From the NCBI GenBank assembly GCA_910587285.1, contig CAJULM010000064.1, positions 1 to 11,765 on the forward strand: a stretch of 11,765 nucleotides of DNA, written 5' to 3'. Positions within the stretch are counted from its first letter, which is position 1, and each line of letters begins with the position of its first letter. Positions 1 through 4,685 of the stretch are shown here, piece by piece. Position numbers and translations under genes: made by a program. The DNA comes from an uncultured Oscillospiraceae bacterium (GTDB taxonomy: Bacteria > Bacillota > Clostridia > Oscillospirales > Oscillospiraceae). Below the pieces are notes generated by a model. The model made no database searches and was not told the DNA's origin. It saw only the letters and a program-made list of their open reading frames with translations.

Positions 1-53
1 GCGCCGAAAATACTTGGCTGGTAACGGCCTGGGAAAATAGGTAGTGCCGACAC
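1..53 (+). rRNA. rrf: 5S rRNA, 3' end (partial)
   Basis: The sequence resembles the 3' third of bacterial 5S rRNA: a GCCGAAAATACT segment, a CTGG...CTGGGAAA helix and the AATAGGTAGTGCCGAC terminal part. The 5' portion lies before the window. Directly downstream is a run of tRNA genes, the usual distal layout of a Firmicutes rrn operon. The exact 3' end is estimated, because the 5' strand it pairs with is not visible. Confidence 0.8.
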
Positions 54-57
54 AATA

Positions 58-89
58 GGGGTCTGGTCTTAACCGGGCCAGGCCCCTTT
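58..89 (+). other. Stem-loop between 5S rRNA and tRNA-Asn
   Basis: A 9-bp stem pairs 58-66 with 78-86 (one G-T pair) around an 11-nt loop, followed by only three T. It could be a weak or partial terminator, or a processing signal between the 5S rRNA and the tRNAs. The short T tract and the tRNA gene starting at 95 favour processing or partial readthrough. Confidence 0.5.
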
Positions 90-94
90 GATAT

Positions 95-170
95 TCCTCC
101 TTAGCTCAGTTGGTAGAGCATGCGGCTGTTAACCGCAGGGTCGTTGGTTCGAGTCCAACAGGGGGAGCCA
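95..170 (+). tRNA. tRNA-Asn (GTT)
   Basis: Complete cloverleaf. Acceptor 95-101 pairs with 160-166, discriminator G is at 167 and CCA is encoded at 168-170. The anticodon stem is 121-125/133-137 with anticodon GTT at 128-130, and the T-stem 143-147/155-159 is perfect. It is the first tRNA after the 5S rRNA and probably part of the rrn transcript. Confidence 0.97.
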
Positions 171-178
171 TTCTGATA

Positions 179-211
179 CGTATGCCGCCACTCTTTCGGT
201 GGCGGCATACG
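179..211 (+). other. Perfect 13-bp hairpin in tRNA spacer
   Basis: Positions 179-191 pair perfectly with 199-211 around a 7-nt loop (192-198). No T-run follows, so it is not a classical intrinsic terminator. It lies between tRNA-Asn and the CAT tRNA, where a double-stranded precursor segment could be an RNase III cleavage site (inference). Confidence 0.6.
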
Positions 212-233
212 CGAATCAGGAAGTGACCGGCGT

Positions 234-310
234 GGGCCTTTAGCTCAGTTGGTTAGAGCAGCCGGCTCATAACCGGTCGGTCCCGGGTTCGAGTCCCTGA
301 AGGCCCACCA
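234..310 (+). tRNA. tRNA with CAT anticodon, probably tRNA-Ile2 (lysidine type)
   Basis: Acceptor 234-240 pairs with 300-306, discriminator A is at 307 and CCA at 308-310. Anticodon CAT is at 268-270 in stem 261-265/273-277. The GGGCCTT acceptor and the GAGCAG-CCGG-CTCATAACCGG anticodon arm resemble the Ile2 tRNAs of Bacillus and E. coli more than elongator Met. If so, C34 is changed to lysidine by TilS and the tRNA reads AUA. The T-stem 283-287/295-299 has one C-T mismatch (284 against 298). Elongator tRNA-Met is the alternative. Confidence 0.85.
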
Positions 311-313
311 TAC

Positions 314-389
314 AGGGGTATAGCTCAGCTGGTAGAGCATCGGTCTCCAAAACCGAGTGCCGAGGGTTCGAATCCTTCTGCCCCTGCCA
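314..389 (+). tRNA. tRNA-Trp (CCA)
   Basis: Acceptor 314-320 pairs with 379-385, discriminator G is at 386 and CCA is encoded at 387-389. Anticodon CCA is at 347-349 in a 7-nt loop closed by the perfect stem 340-344/352-356. T-stem 362-366/374-378 contains one G-T pair. It starts four bases after the preceding tRNA, so the two are certainly co-transcribed. Confidence 0.97.
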
Positions 390-428
390 CTAAAATTACA
401 GCTTATGCTGTTTGTATACAAATGAAAT

Positions 429-505
<77 letters not shown>

Positions 506-508
506 TTT

Positions 509-584
<76 letters not shown>

Positions 585-629
585 AGAAAAGCCTTGTGCC
601 GCAACGGTTACAAGGCTTTTCTTATTTCT
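585..629 (+). terminator. Intrinsic terminator of the rRNA/tRNA operon
   Basis: A perfect 13-bp stem pairs 585-597 with 610-622 around a 12-nt loop, and the T-rich tract TTTTCTTATTT overlaps and follows the 3' arm. It begins at the base after the tRNA-Thr CCA end, as expected for the rrn-tRNA operon terminator. The matching A-rich 5' arm could give some activity in the opposite direction. Confidence 0.85.
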
Positions 630-651
630 CCGACAGCCCCGGATTTTCGGG

Positions 652-673
652 TTTAGCGTCCATTTAGCGTCCA
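652..673. repeat. Tandem 11-bp direct repeat next to int, candidate integrase site
   Basis: TTTAGCGTCCA occurs twice with no gap (652-662 and 663-673) between the tRNA terminator and the integrase 3' end. Tyrosine integrases of this type bind short direct repeats (arm or DR sites) flanking the crossover site, so these are candidate arm-type sites at the left end of the element. The crossover core cannot be fixed from one end. Confidence 0.45.
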
Positions 674-707
674 ATCTGGCAAAGGTCTACCACGGAATAC
701 ACAGTTG

Positions 708-741
708 AGCGGCCGGGAAGTCAATTCCCGGCCGCTTTTTT
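708..741 (+). terminator. Rightward terminator overlapping the int stop codon
   Basis: A perfect 12-bp G+C-rich stem pairs 708-719 with 725-736 around a 5-nt loop, and positions 736-741 are all T on the plus strand. The T-run places termination on rightward transcripts, that is, read-through from the rRNA/tRNA operon and antisense to int. The hairpin includes the last codons and stop of int. Leftward int mRNA would carry the same hairpin, but with no U-tract after it. Confidence 0.75.
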
Positions 742-2139
742 CATACCCTTTTCGGGCGGATTTTCAGCTCCCACAAGGTCATTGAAACGGTCAAAGGTCT
801 GCATGGCTTTAGCCTGGGCGGAGGCTATGGCGTGGGCATAGATGTTGGCCGTGGTGCTGGCCTGGGCGTGGCCCAGCTGCCGGGAGACAACCACCAAGGG
901 CACGCCGTCGGCTATCATCAGGGAGGCGTATGTATGTCGTAGGCTGTGAACCGTCACCTTCGGCATACCTGACCGGGCAATAAAGCCGCTAAACCACTGT
1001 GTCAGACTGTCGGGGAACATGGGTGCCCCGGTGTCGGTGGTGAACACCCGCCCGTCCTGATCCTCCCAGGCGTCCCCCAGCTGCTCCCGCCTGGTGTCCT
1101 GCCAGGCCCTATACTCCAGCAGTAGCATAATAGCGGCGGTAGAGATGGGCAGAGGCCGGGCCGAGGTAGTAGTTTTCGGTGTGCCTACATAGACCCCCTT
1201 GCCGGGCAGATAGTTGGAGGTCTGGCGGATGGTGATGGTATGCTCGTCCAGGTCTACGTCCTGCCAGCGGAGGCCCAGCAGCTCCGCCCGGCGCAGGCCG
1301 GAAAGAAGGTCAAAGGTGATGGGTGCCCGCCACTTGACCGGCTCGGCCTGCAACAGCTCCAGGAGCCGCCGGGCGTCGTCCTCCTCCAGATAGGCCGCCT
1401 CATGGCCGCCCAGACTGGGCTTTTCCGCTGCGTCTGCCGGGTTGATCTGGATATAGCCCCACTTGACCGCCCGGGAGAGGACGGAGGAGAGGGTACGGTG
1501 GTAGGAGATTACACTGGCCGGGGCCAGCGGTTCCCCGTGGGTGGTGACAGTAAAGGCCCTGGTGGTCTTCATCCCTACGGCCTGGGCAATGGCGTCAGCG
1601 GATTCCCGGTTGATGGGCTTGCCCTCTATGGCCTGCTTGACGGTGGCCCGGCTGACACCGGCCCGACTGGCAAAGGCGGTCATGGCCCCGCGCTGCGTGC
1701 CGATCCGCTCTTGCAGGTCAATTTTGCAAACGGCGGTGGTGCGGTTGCGAATCCCCTTCTCCTGGAGGTTCTGGTAAAAGCTGTTGATGTGGCCGGTACG
1801 GAGGTCACAAAGCCGGATGTGACCGAGGGCCTGGTTGATGCGCTGAAGGTGTTCCGTGTAGGTGGCTATGGTTTTCGGTTTGAGGTACAGCTGGGCATAC
1901 TCGGTCATGTACTTTTCTGCGAAGTCGACAAAGCGCATATTGCCGTTGGAGGTGGCCCCGGTCAAAACCTTTTCCTCGAACAAGACCGCTTGCCGCTCCA
2001 GCTCCTTCTTGATCTGCCGCTCAGACATTCCCGGTTCCGGTACCCACGTCATATATTGACGGAGCCGCTTGCCGGCATAGTCATAGCCCTGGGAGACGGT
2101 AATTTTATAACCTCTCCCCTGTTTTTGAATGGTTGCCAT
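721..2139 (-). CDS. int: Tyrosine recombinase/integrase with an inserted HTH domain
   Basis: Site-specific recombinase, 472 aa, that would integrate and excise the element. The ATG at 2139-2137 is chosen because AGGAGG lies 10 nt upstream; a longer frame from 2193 has no such site. An N-terminal arm-binding-like region (residues 1-60) is followed by a SAM-like core-binding domain (about 65-245) and a C-terminal catalytic domain. Catalytic residues are visible: R283 (GLRRAE), K322 (TPK), H398 and R401 (HSLRH), H424 (LGH) and nucleophile Y434 (IYAH). Unusually, residues of about 140-197 interrupt the core-binding domain with an XRE-like helix-turn-helix (SRAGVSRATVKQAIEGK, then a helix ending AQAVGM). 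The gene lies last in the leftward lysogeny block, next to the tRNA cluster, as is typical at an element end. Function is confident; the role of the insert is unknown. Confidence 0.95.
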   Translation of the reverse strand: MATIQKQGRGYKITVSQGYDYAGKRLRQYMTWVPEPGMSERQIKKELERQAVLFEEKVLTGATSNGNMRFVDFAEKYMTEYAQLYLKPKTIATYTEHLQRINQALGHIRLCDLRTGHINSFYQNLQEKGIRNRTTAVCKIDLQERIGTQRGAMTAFASRAGVSRATVKQAIEGKPINRESADAIAQAVGMKTTRAFTVTTHGEPLAPASVISYHRTLSSVLSRAVKWGYIQINPADAAEKPSLGGHEAAYLEEDDARRLLELLQAEPVKWRAPITFDLLSGLRRAELLGLRWQDVDLDEHTITIRQTSNYLPGKGVYVGTPKTTTSARPLPISTAAIMLLLEYRAWQDTRREQLGDAWEDQDGRVFTTDTGAPMFPDSLTQWFSGFIARSGMPKVTVHSLRHTYASLMIADGVPLVVVSRQLGHAQASTTANIYAHAIASAQAKAMQTFDRFNDLVGAENPPEKGMKKAAGN

Positions 2140-2164
2140 CTTGCTTTTTCCTCCTGCATTTGAT

Positions 2165-2193
2165 ATGATAGGAGGGCAGTTAGGCCGTCGCAA
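2165..2193 (-). promoter_or_regulatory. Candidate int promoter (leftward)
   Basis: On the minus strand TTGCGA (2193-2188) is separated by 17 bp from TATCAT (2170-2165), 26 bp upstream of the int start codon. The -10 matches 5 of 6 consensus positions and the -35 matches 4 of 6. It would let int be expressed apart from immR-immA, but with a very short leader, so it is tentative. Confidence 0.35.
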
Positions 2194-2207
2194 AGTCTAC
2201 TGCCCTC
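2172..2207. repeat. 9-bp dyad over the candidate int promoter
   Basis: GAGGGCAGT at 2172-2180 is perfectly complementary to ACTGCCCTC at 2199-2207, with an 18-bp gap that contains the candidate int -35. It could be an operator dyad or an RNA stem. The segment 2210-2217 could pair with 2171-2178 instead, so two mutually exclusive RNA folds exist with the neighbouring terminator stem. Confidence 0.45.
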
Positions 2208-2211
2208 TTTG

Positions 2212-2249
2212 CCCTCCTCGGTGTTGGTAGCACCGGGGAGGGTTTTTTT
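2212..2249 (+). terminator. Rightward terminator between int and immA
   Basis: A 12-bp stem (2212-2223 with 2231-2242, one T-G pair) and 7-nt loop are followed by seven T at 2243-2249 on the plus strand. Both flanking genes run leftward, so it can only stop transcription antisense to them, coming from the rRNA/tRNA side. In leftward RNA the hairpin has one A-C mismatch and no U-run after it. The immA stop codon abuts the T tract. Confidence 0.75.
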
Positions 2250-2707
2250 CATGCCCATTCGTCTGCCGGGTGCTCCGGCACGACTTCCCCCATTCGATAC
2301 TCCGCAAGGGCGTTGCTGACCCCCATATAGGCGGCCGCACGCTCATAACTGCGGGACAGGTAGGGTTGTAATTCCTCGTCGCTATATATCAGGTCAACCG
2401 CAAACTGGTTGGCCTCGGTTTCATAGCGGCCAGTGATGATGAAAGTGCGGGTATCCATGAATATCCGATTTAGGCCCCGGTGAAGGAAGGAATGCCCCAG
2501 CTCATGGGCGCAGACAAAGCGTGCTGTGGCCTCGTCCAGCTCCGAGTCCAAGTAAATGATATGGCACCGCTTCAGATATTGATAAAAGCCCCGCACCCCC
2601 ACAAGGGGAGTGTGGATGATGGTGTAGCCCAGCTCTTCCGCAATTCTGAAGGGGTCACGGGTGCCGTGCTTGTCCACCAGCCTCTCCGCAAGGCGTTTAA
2701 TATCCAA
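2249..2707 (-). CDS. immA: ImmA/IrrE-family metallopeptidase
   Basis: A 152-aa zinc peptidase of the ImmA/IrrE family, which in ICEBs1 of Bacillus subtilis cleaves the repressor ImmR to induce the element. The zinc motif HELGH lies at about residues 67-71 (in FVCAHELGHSFLH), and the downstream acidic ligand is in YETEANQFA at about residues 95-103. The start is TTG (2707-2705), with AAAGGAG 10 nt upstream inside the end of the repressor gene. The repressor stop codon is only seven bases before this start, so translation is probably coupled. Cleavage of the neighbouring repressor is inferred from synteny. The family call is firm. Confidence 0.9.
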   Translation of the reverse strand: MDIKRLAERLVDKHGTRDPFRIAEELGYTIIHTPLVGVRGFYQYLKRCHIIYLDSELDEATARFVCAHELGHSFLHRGLNRIFMDTRTFIITGRYETEANQFAVDLIYSDEELQPYLSRSYERAAAYMGVSNALAEYRMGEVVPEHPADEWA

Positions 2708-2714
2708 TGGCGGT

Positions 2715-3191
2715 TTACTCCTTTCTAAATTTCTTGGGGGTAAACCGCTCTTTATTTTTGACCTTGGCGGCCTCCAGCCCTAGCTTCATAGCGGCCCTGA
2801 TACTCTCCCGGGCCTCGTCACTCATGGGATCTCCGTCAAACTGCAAATCGCCGGCTGTGTCCAGGGCCTCCATGATCCGCTCCAGGTCACGGGCTATATC
2901 CCGCCTGTCCCTATCTGTGAGGGTGGAAGTGCTTTCATCCTCATAGCTGTTTATGTCCTGGAGGATACGGTCATTGTCCAGCTGGGAAAACGGATCATTG
3001 ACGTTGCCTGCCAGGTAATCAACAGAAACATGGAAATAGTCAGCCATCTTATGGAGTATGGGCGCACGGGGAACAGACCCTTTGCTCCAACCTGTTACAG
3101 TTCCAGATGATTTTACGCCACATGCGGCAGCAACAGCATTTGGAGATTTCCCGGCTTCATTGCAGAGCTCAATGAACCTAGTCCAAAACAT
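2715..3191 (-). CDS. immR: XRE-family immunity repressor (ImmR-like)
   Basis: A 158-aa DNA-binding repressor. Residues 1-65 form an HTH_3 domain (NAVAAACGVKSSGTVTGWSK, then a helix through MADYFHVSVDYLAG). Residues 66-158 are a charged, helical C-terminal region without a LexA-type serine peptidase signature, as in ImmR-type repressors that depend on a separate protease. It precedes immA on the same strand with a 7-bp gap. The ribosome binding site is modest (GGGGGTG upstream of the ATG at 3191-3189), which would keep repressor levels low. It presumably binds the three 18-bp operators beside it and silences the early operon; this is inferred from position. Confidence 0.88.
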   Translation of the reverse strand: MFWTRFIELCNEAGKSPNAVAAACGVKSSGTVTGWSKGSVPRAPILHKMADYFHVSVDYLAGNVNDPFSQLDNDRILQDINSYEDESTSTLTDRDRRDIARDLERIMEALDTAGDLQFDGDPMSDEARESIRAAMKLGLEAAKVKNKERFTPKKFRKE

Positions 3192-3226
3192 ATAAAATCA
3201 CACCCCCGGAATTGTGCAGAATAACA

Positions 3227-3244
3227 AAACTAATGAAACTAATA
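3227..3244 (+). promoter_or_regulatory. Operator O1 (candidate)
   Basis: AAACTAATGAAACTAATA matches the other two operator copies over the core CTAATNAAACTAATA. It lies just upstream of the rightward -35 box, 32 bp from O2, about three helical turns, so repressor dimers on O1 and O2 would sit on the same DNA face. It also lies in the leader region of the repressor transcript. Confidence 0.6.
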
Positions 3245-3253
3245 TTTTTGGCG

Positions 3254-3282
3254 TTGACTTTCTAATAAAACTAATATATACT
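3254..3282 (+). promoter_or_regulatory. Early rightward promoter (PR-like)
   Basis: TTGACT (3254-3259), a 17-bp spacer and TATACT (3277-3282) match the housekeeping sigma consensus at 5 of 6 positions in each box. Transcription would begin near 3289 and read through the Cro-like gene and the early operon. Operator O2 occupies the spacer almost exactly (3259-3276), so bound repressor would block RNA polymerase directly. Confidence 0.8.
3259..3276 (+). promoter_or_regulatory. Operator O2 within the early promoter (candidate)
   Basis: TTTCTAATAAAACTAATA lies between the -35 and -10 boxes of the rightward promoter. It is 17 of 18 identical to the inverted copy O3 at 3393-3410. Confidence 0.65.
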
Positions 3283-3357
3283 TTGCCATGTTGATACAGA
3301 CAACACAAAACCAGGCCCCCCAAAATGCGGGCGTTTCTTATGTTTGTTGGCTCTTAC

Positions 3358-3386
3358 ATGATAAACGGTTTTTTGCTCTGTGTCAA
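3358..3386 (-). promoter_or_regulatory. Leftward promoter for immR-immA (candidate)
   Basis: On the minus strand a perfect TTGACA (3386-3381) is followed after 17 bp by TATCAT (3363-3358). Initiation would occur near 3351, giving a leader of about 160 nt to the repressor start codon. The promoter faces the rightward promoter, so the two transcripts overlap by about 60 nt at their 5' ends. O3 lies just upstream of the -35 box, where a repressor could activate or block. Confidence 0.7.
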
Positions 3387-3392
3387 TAGAAA

Positions 3393-3410
3393 TATTAGTT
3401 TTCTTAGAAA
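3393..3410 (-). promoter_or_regulatory. Operator O3, inverted copy (candidate)
   Basis: TATTAGTTTTCTTAGAAA is the reverse complement of O2 with one mismatch. It sits 6 bp upstream of the leftward -35 and 10 bp before the Cro-like gene's ribosome binding site, a position suited to autoregulation. Confidence 0.6.
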
Positions 3411-3433
3411 ATGGCATTAGAAAGGAGGACATC

Positions 3434-3658
3434 ATGCCTATCTTCGAAATCAACAGATTTCGCAAGGCCCGGCTCTCTGCAAAAATGACCCAGGCCCAAG
3501 CAGCGGAGAAGATCGGGGTTGACCCCATCACCATTATTCAGTGGGAAAAGGGTTCCAACACGCCGACAAAGCGGAATCTGGAGAAAGCGGCAACGGTGTA
3601 TGGTTGCAGCACAAGCGACCTGCTGGAGCCTGATGCCGTTTCCGTTGGTTCGGGCTGA
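3434..3658 (+). CDS. Cro-like XRE-family regulator
   Basis: A 74-aa protein that is almost entirely one HTH_3 domain: an INRFRKARLSAKMTQAQAAEKIG helix pair, then VDPITIIQWEKGSNTPTKRN as the recognition helix and turn, ending SDLLEPDAVSVGSG. The ATG at 3434 is preceded by AAAGGAGG with a 5-nt gap. It is the first gene of the rightward operon, opposite the repressor, which is the position of Cro in lambdoid-type switches. It probably competes with the repressor for the 18-bp operators and favours early expression. A role as activator of excision genes is an alternative. The domain call is sure; the Cro role is inferred from position. Confidence 0.88.
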   Translation: MPIFEINRFRKARLSAKMTQAQAAEKIGVDPITIIQWEKGSNTPTKRNLEKAATVYGCSTSDLLEPDAVSVGSG

Positions 3659-3707
3659 CCCTTACCACCGCCCTTATGCACCTTGAAAATTGAATCTCAA
3701 AAAATAC

Positions 3708-3725
3708 GGTATTGCCGCCAATACC
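3708..3725 (+). other. Small hairpin abutting the ribosome binding site of the xis-like gene
   Basis: A 7-bp stem pairs 3708-3714 with 3719-3725 around a 4-nt loop. It ends at the base before AAGGAGG (3726-3732). It could set access to the ribosome binding site or stabilise the downstream mRNA. Confidence 0.4.
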
Positions 3726-3739
3726 AAGGAGGTGAAAGG

Positions 3740-4009
3740 ATGGACGGCACCAAGAGCATCCCGCGGATGCGGACGGCGGCAAAGATTGTCGCGGAGATCA
3801 AGGCGCTTGACCCCGATACGGAAATGACGGAGTTCCATATCCGCCAGATGGCGAAGGATGGCACCGTCCCCGTGGTGTGGGCCGGGCGCAAGGCACTTAT
3901 CAACCTGGACGATGTTCTGGACCTCATGCGGCAGGGGATGACCCGGCCCACCGAGGAGGCCCCCGCCGTGGGAGGTATCCGGCGCATTGATGCGAAGCAA
4001 CCCCGGTAA
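3740..4009 (+). CDS. Excisionase-like winged-helix DNA-binding protein
   Basis: An 89-aa protein. The ATG at 3740 is chosen because AAGGAGGTG lies 5 nt upstream; an in-frame TTG at 3683 lacks a site. The middle has the HTH_17/excisionase layout: an N-terminal helix (TAAKIVAEIKAL), a helix-turn-helix TEFHIRQMAKDGTVPVVWAG, then RKALINLDDVLDLM, where the RKxLINLDDVLDLM end is the usual strand-helix finish of MerR/Xis-type domains. The C-terminus (TRPTEEAP...AKQPR) looks unstructured. It likely acts as recombination directionality factor for Int or as a transcription regulator. The family fold is well supported; the excision role is inferred from its place next to the switch. Confidence 0.65.
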   Translation: MDGTKSIPRMRTAAKIVAEIKALDPDTEMTEFHIRQMAKDGTVPVVWAGRKALINLDDVLDLMRQGMTRPTEEAPAVGGIRRIDAKQPR

Positions 4010-4028
4010 GGGACAGAAAGGATTTGAC

Positions 4029-4061
4029 GTGGGCTATTACTACATGGAGGAGGAGACGTAA
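4029..4061 (+). CDS. Possible 10-aa leader peptide
   Basis: A GTG-initiated frame encodes MGYYYMEEET and ends with TAA, whose last A is the first base of the next gene's ATG (TAATG). AGAAAGGA lies about 7 nt upstream. The frame also contains the GGAGGAGGAG ribosome binding site of the next gene, so translating it would directly affect that gene's initiation. It may equally be chance reading through a ribosome binding site. Confidence 0.3.
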   Translation: MGYYYMEEET

Positions 4062-4663
4062 TGAACGATGCCATCATCGGAGTGCGGGTTCAGATTAAGC
4101 CTCGTTCCCACTACCACGGACGTTTCGCCGGTGAGTTAGGCGAAATTGTCCGTATCTATGAGGGCAACGTAGCTGTCAGAATTGACGGCATTAGCAATAT
4201 TCGGAGCAAGTACGGAGCCTTCTGGTTCTCCGAGAAGGAAATTGAAATTATTGAAAGTGAGGAAATCAGCATGAACGGAGACTATGTTACTGCTAAGGTC
4301 GCGTTCCTCAACGGGACGAATACCAACAAGACCTATAACTACGCTCTTTACGACAGCGACATCCGGCCGGAAGATCTCGTGGTTGTCCAGACCGGGCACC
4401 ACGGGTTGGCGGTTGCCCGTGTGGTTTCGACGGACGGTGAGCCCAATGGCCCGGTGTCCCACGGACGGGAAATCGTCTGCAAGGTGGACACAACAGCTTT
4501 CGAGGAACGCAAGGCACGGGCTGCCCAGCTTGTTGAGCTCAAAGCTCGCATGGACCAGAAGGTCCAGCAGTTGCAGAAGGCGGCAGTCTACGAAATGCTG
4601 GCCGAGAAGGACCCGGAGCTGGCGGCTATGCTCCAGGCGTACAAAGACCTCGTTGCTGACTGA
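4061..4663 (+). CDS. Unknown two-part protein, 200 aa
   Basis: Not recognised as a named family. Residues 1-65 (VRVQIKPRS...GELGEIVRIYEGNVAVRIDG) read like a small KOW/SH3-like beta-barrel. Residues 71-145 form a second beta-rich unit (DYVTAKVAFLNGTNTNKTYNYAL, then EDLVVVQTGHHGLAVARVV). Residues 147-200 are a charged helix or coiled coil (ERKARAAQLVELKARMDQKV). A methionine at residue 71 (ATG at 4271) falls exactly at the junction, with GAGGAAATCAGC before it, so a shorter product by internal initiation is possible. The main start has a strong GGAGGAGGAG site. Similar small proteins sit early in clostridial phages, but I cannot assign a function. Confidence 0.75.
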   Translation: MNDAIIGVRVQIKPRSHYHGRFAGELGEIVRIYEGNVAVRIDGISNIRSKYGAFWFSEKEIEIIESEEISMNGDYVTAKVAFLNGTNTNKTYNYALYDSDIRPEDLVVVQTGHHGLAVARVVSTDGEPNGPVSHGREIVCKVDTTAFEERKARAAQLVELKARMDQKVQQLQKAAVYEMLAEKDPELAAMLQAYKDLVAD

Positions 4664-4685
4664 GCAGAAAGGAGCGTGATAGAGT

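Noticed and set aside
411..422. 12-bp palindrome TTTGTATACAAA before tRNA-Asp
   Set aside because: Short and AT-rich, with no promoter boxes at proper spacing and no second copy seen; chance is likely.
1240..2163. A 307-aa open frame on the plus strand opposite int
   Set aside because: It is Gly/Leu/Val-rich, resembles no family, and is fully antisense to the well-supported integrase; a by-product of G+C-rich codons.
3271..3534. An 87-aa minus-strand frame through the control region
   Set aside because: It overlaps both promoters and the Cro-like gene, starts without a ribosome binding site and resembles nothing known.
3683..3710. Possible second promoter (TTGAAA, then TACGGT) before the excisionase-like gene
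   Set aside because: The -10 box matches only 3 of 6 positions with 16-bp spacing; too weak to call, and the gene can be served by the early promoter.
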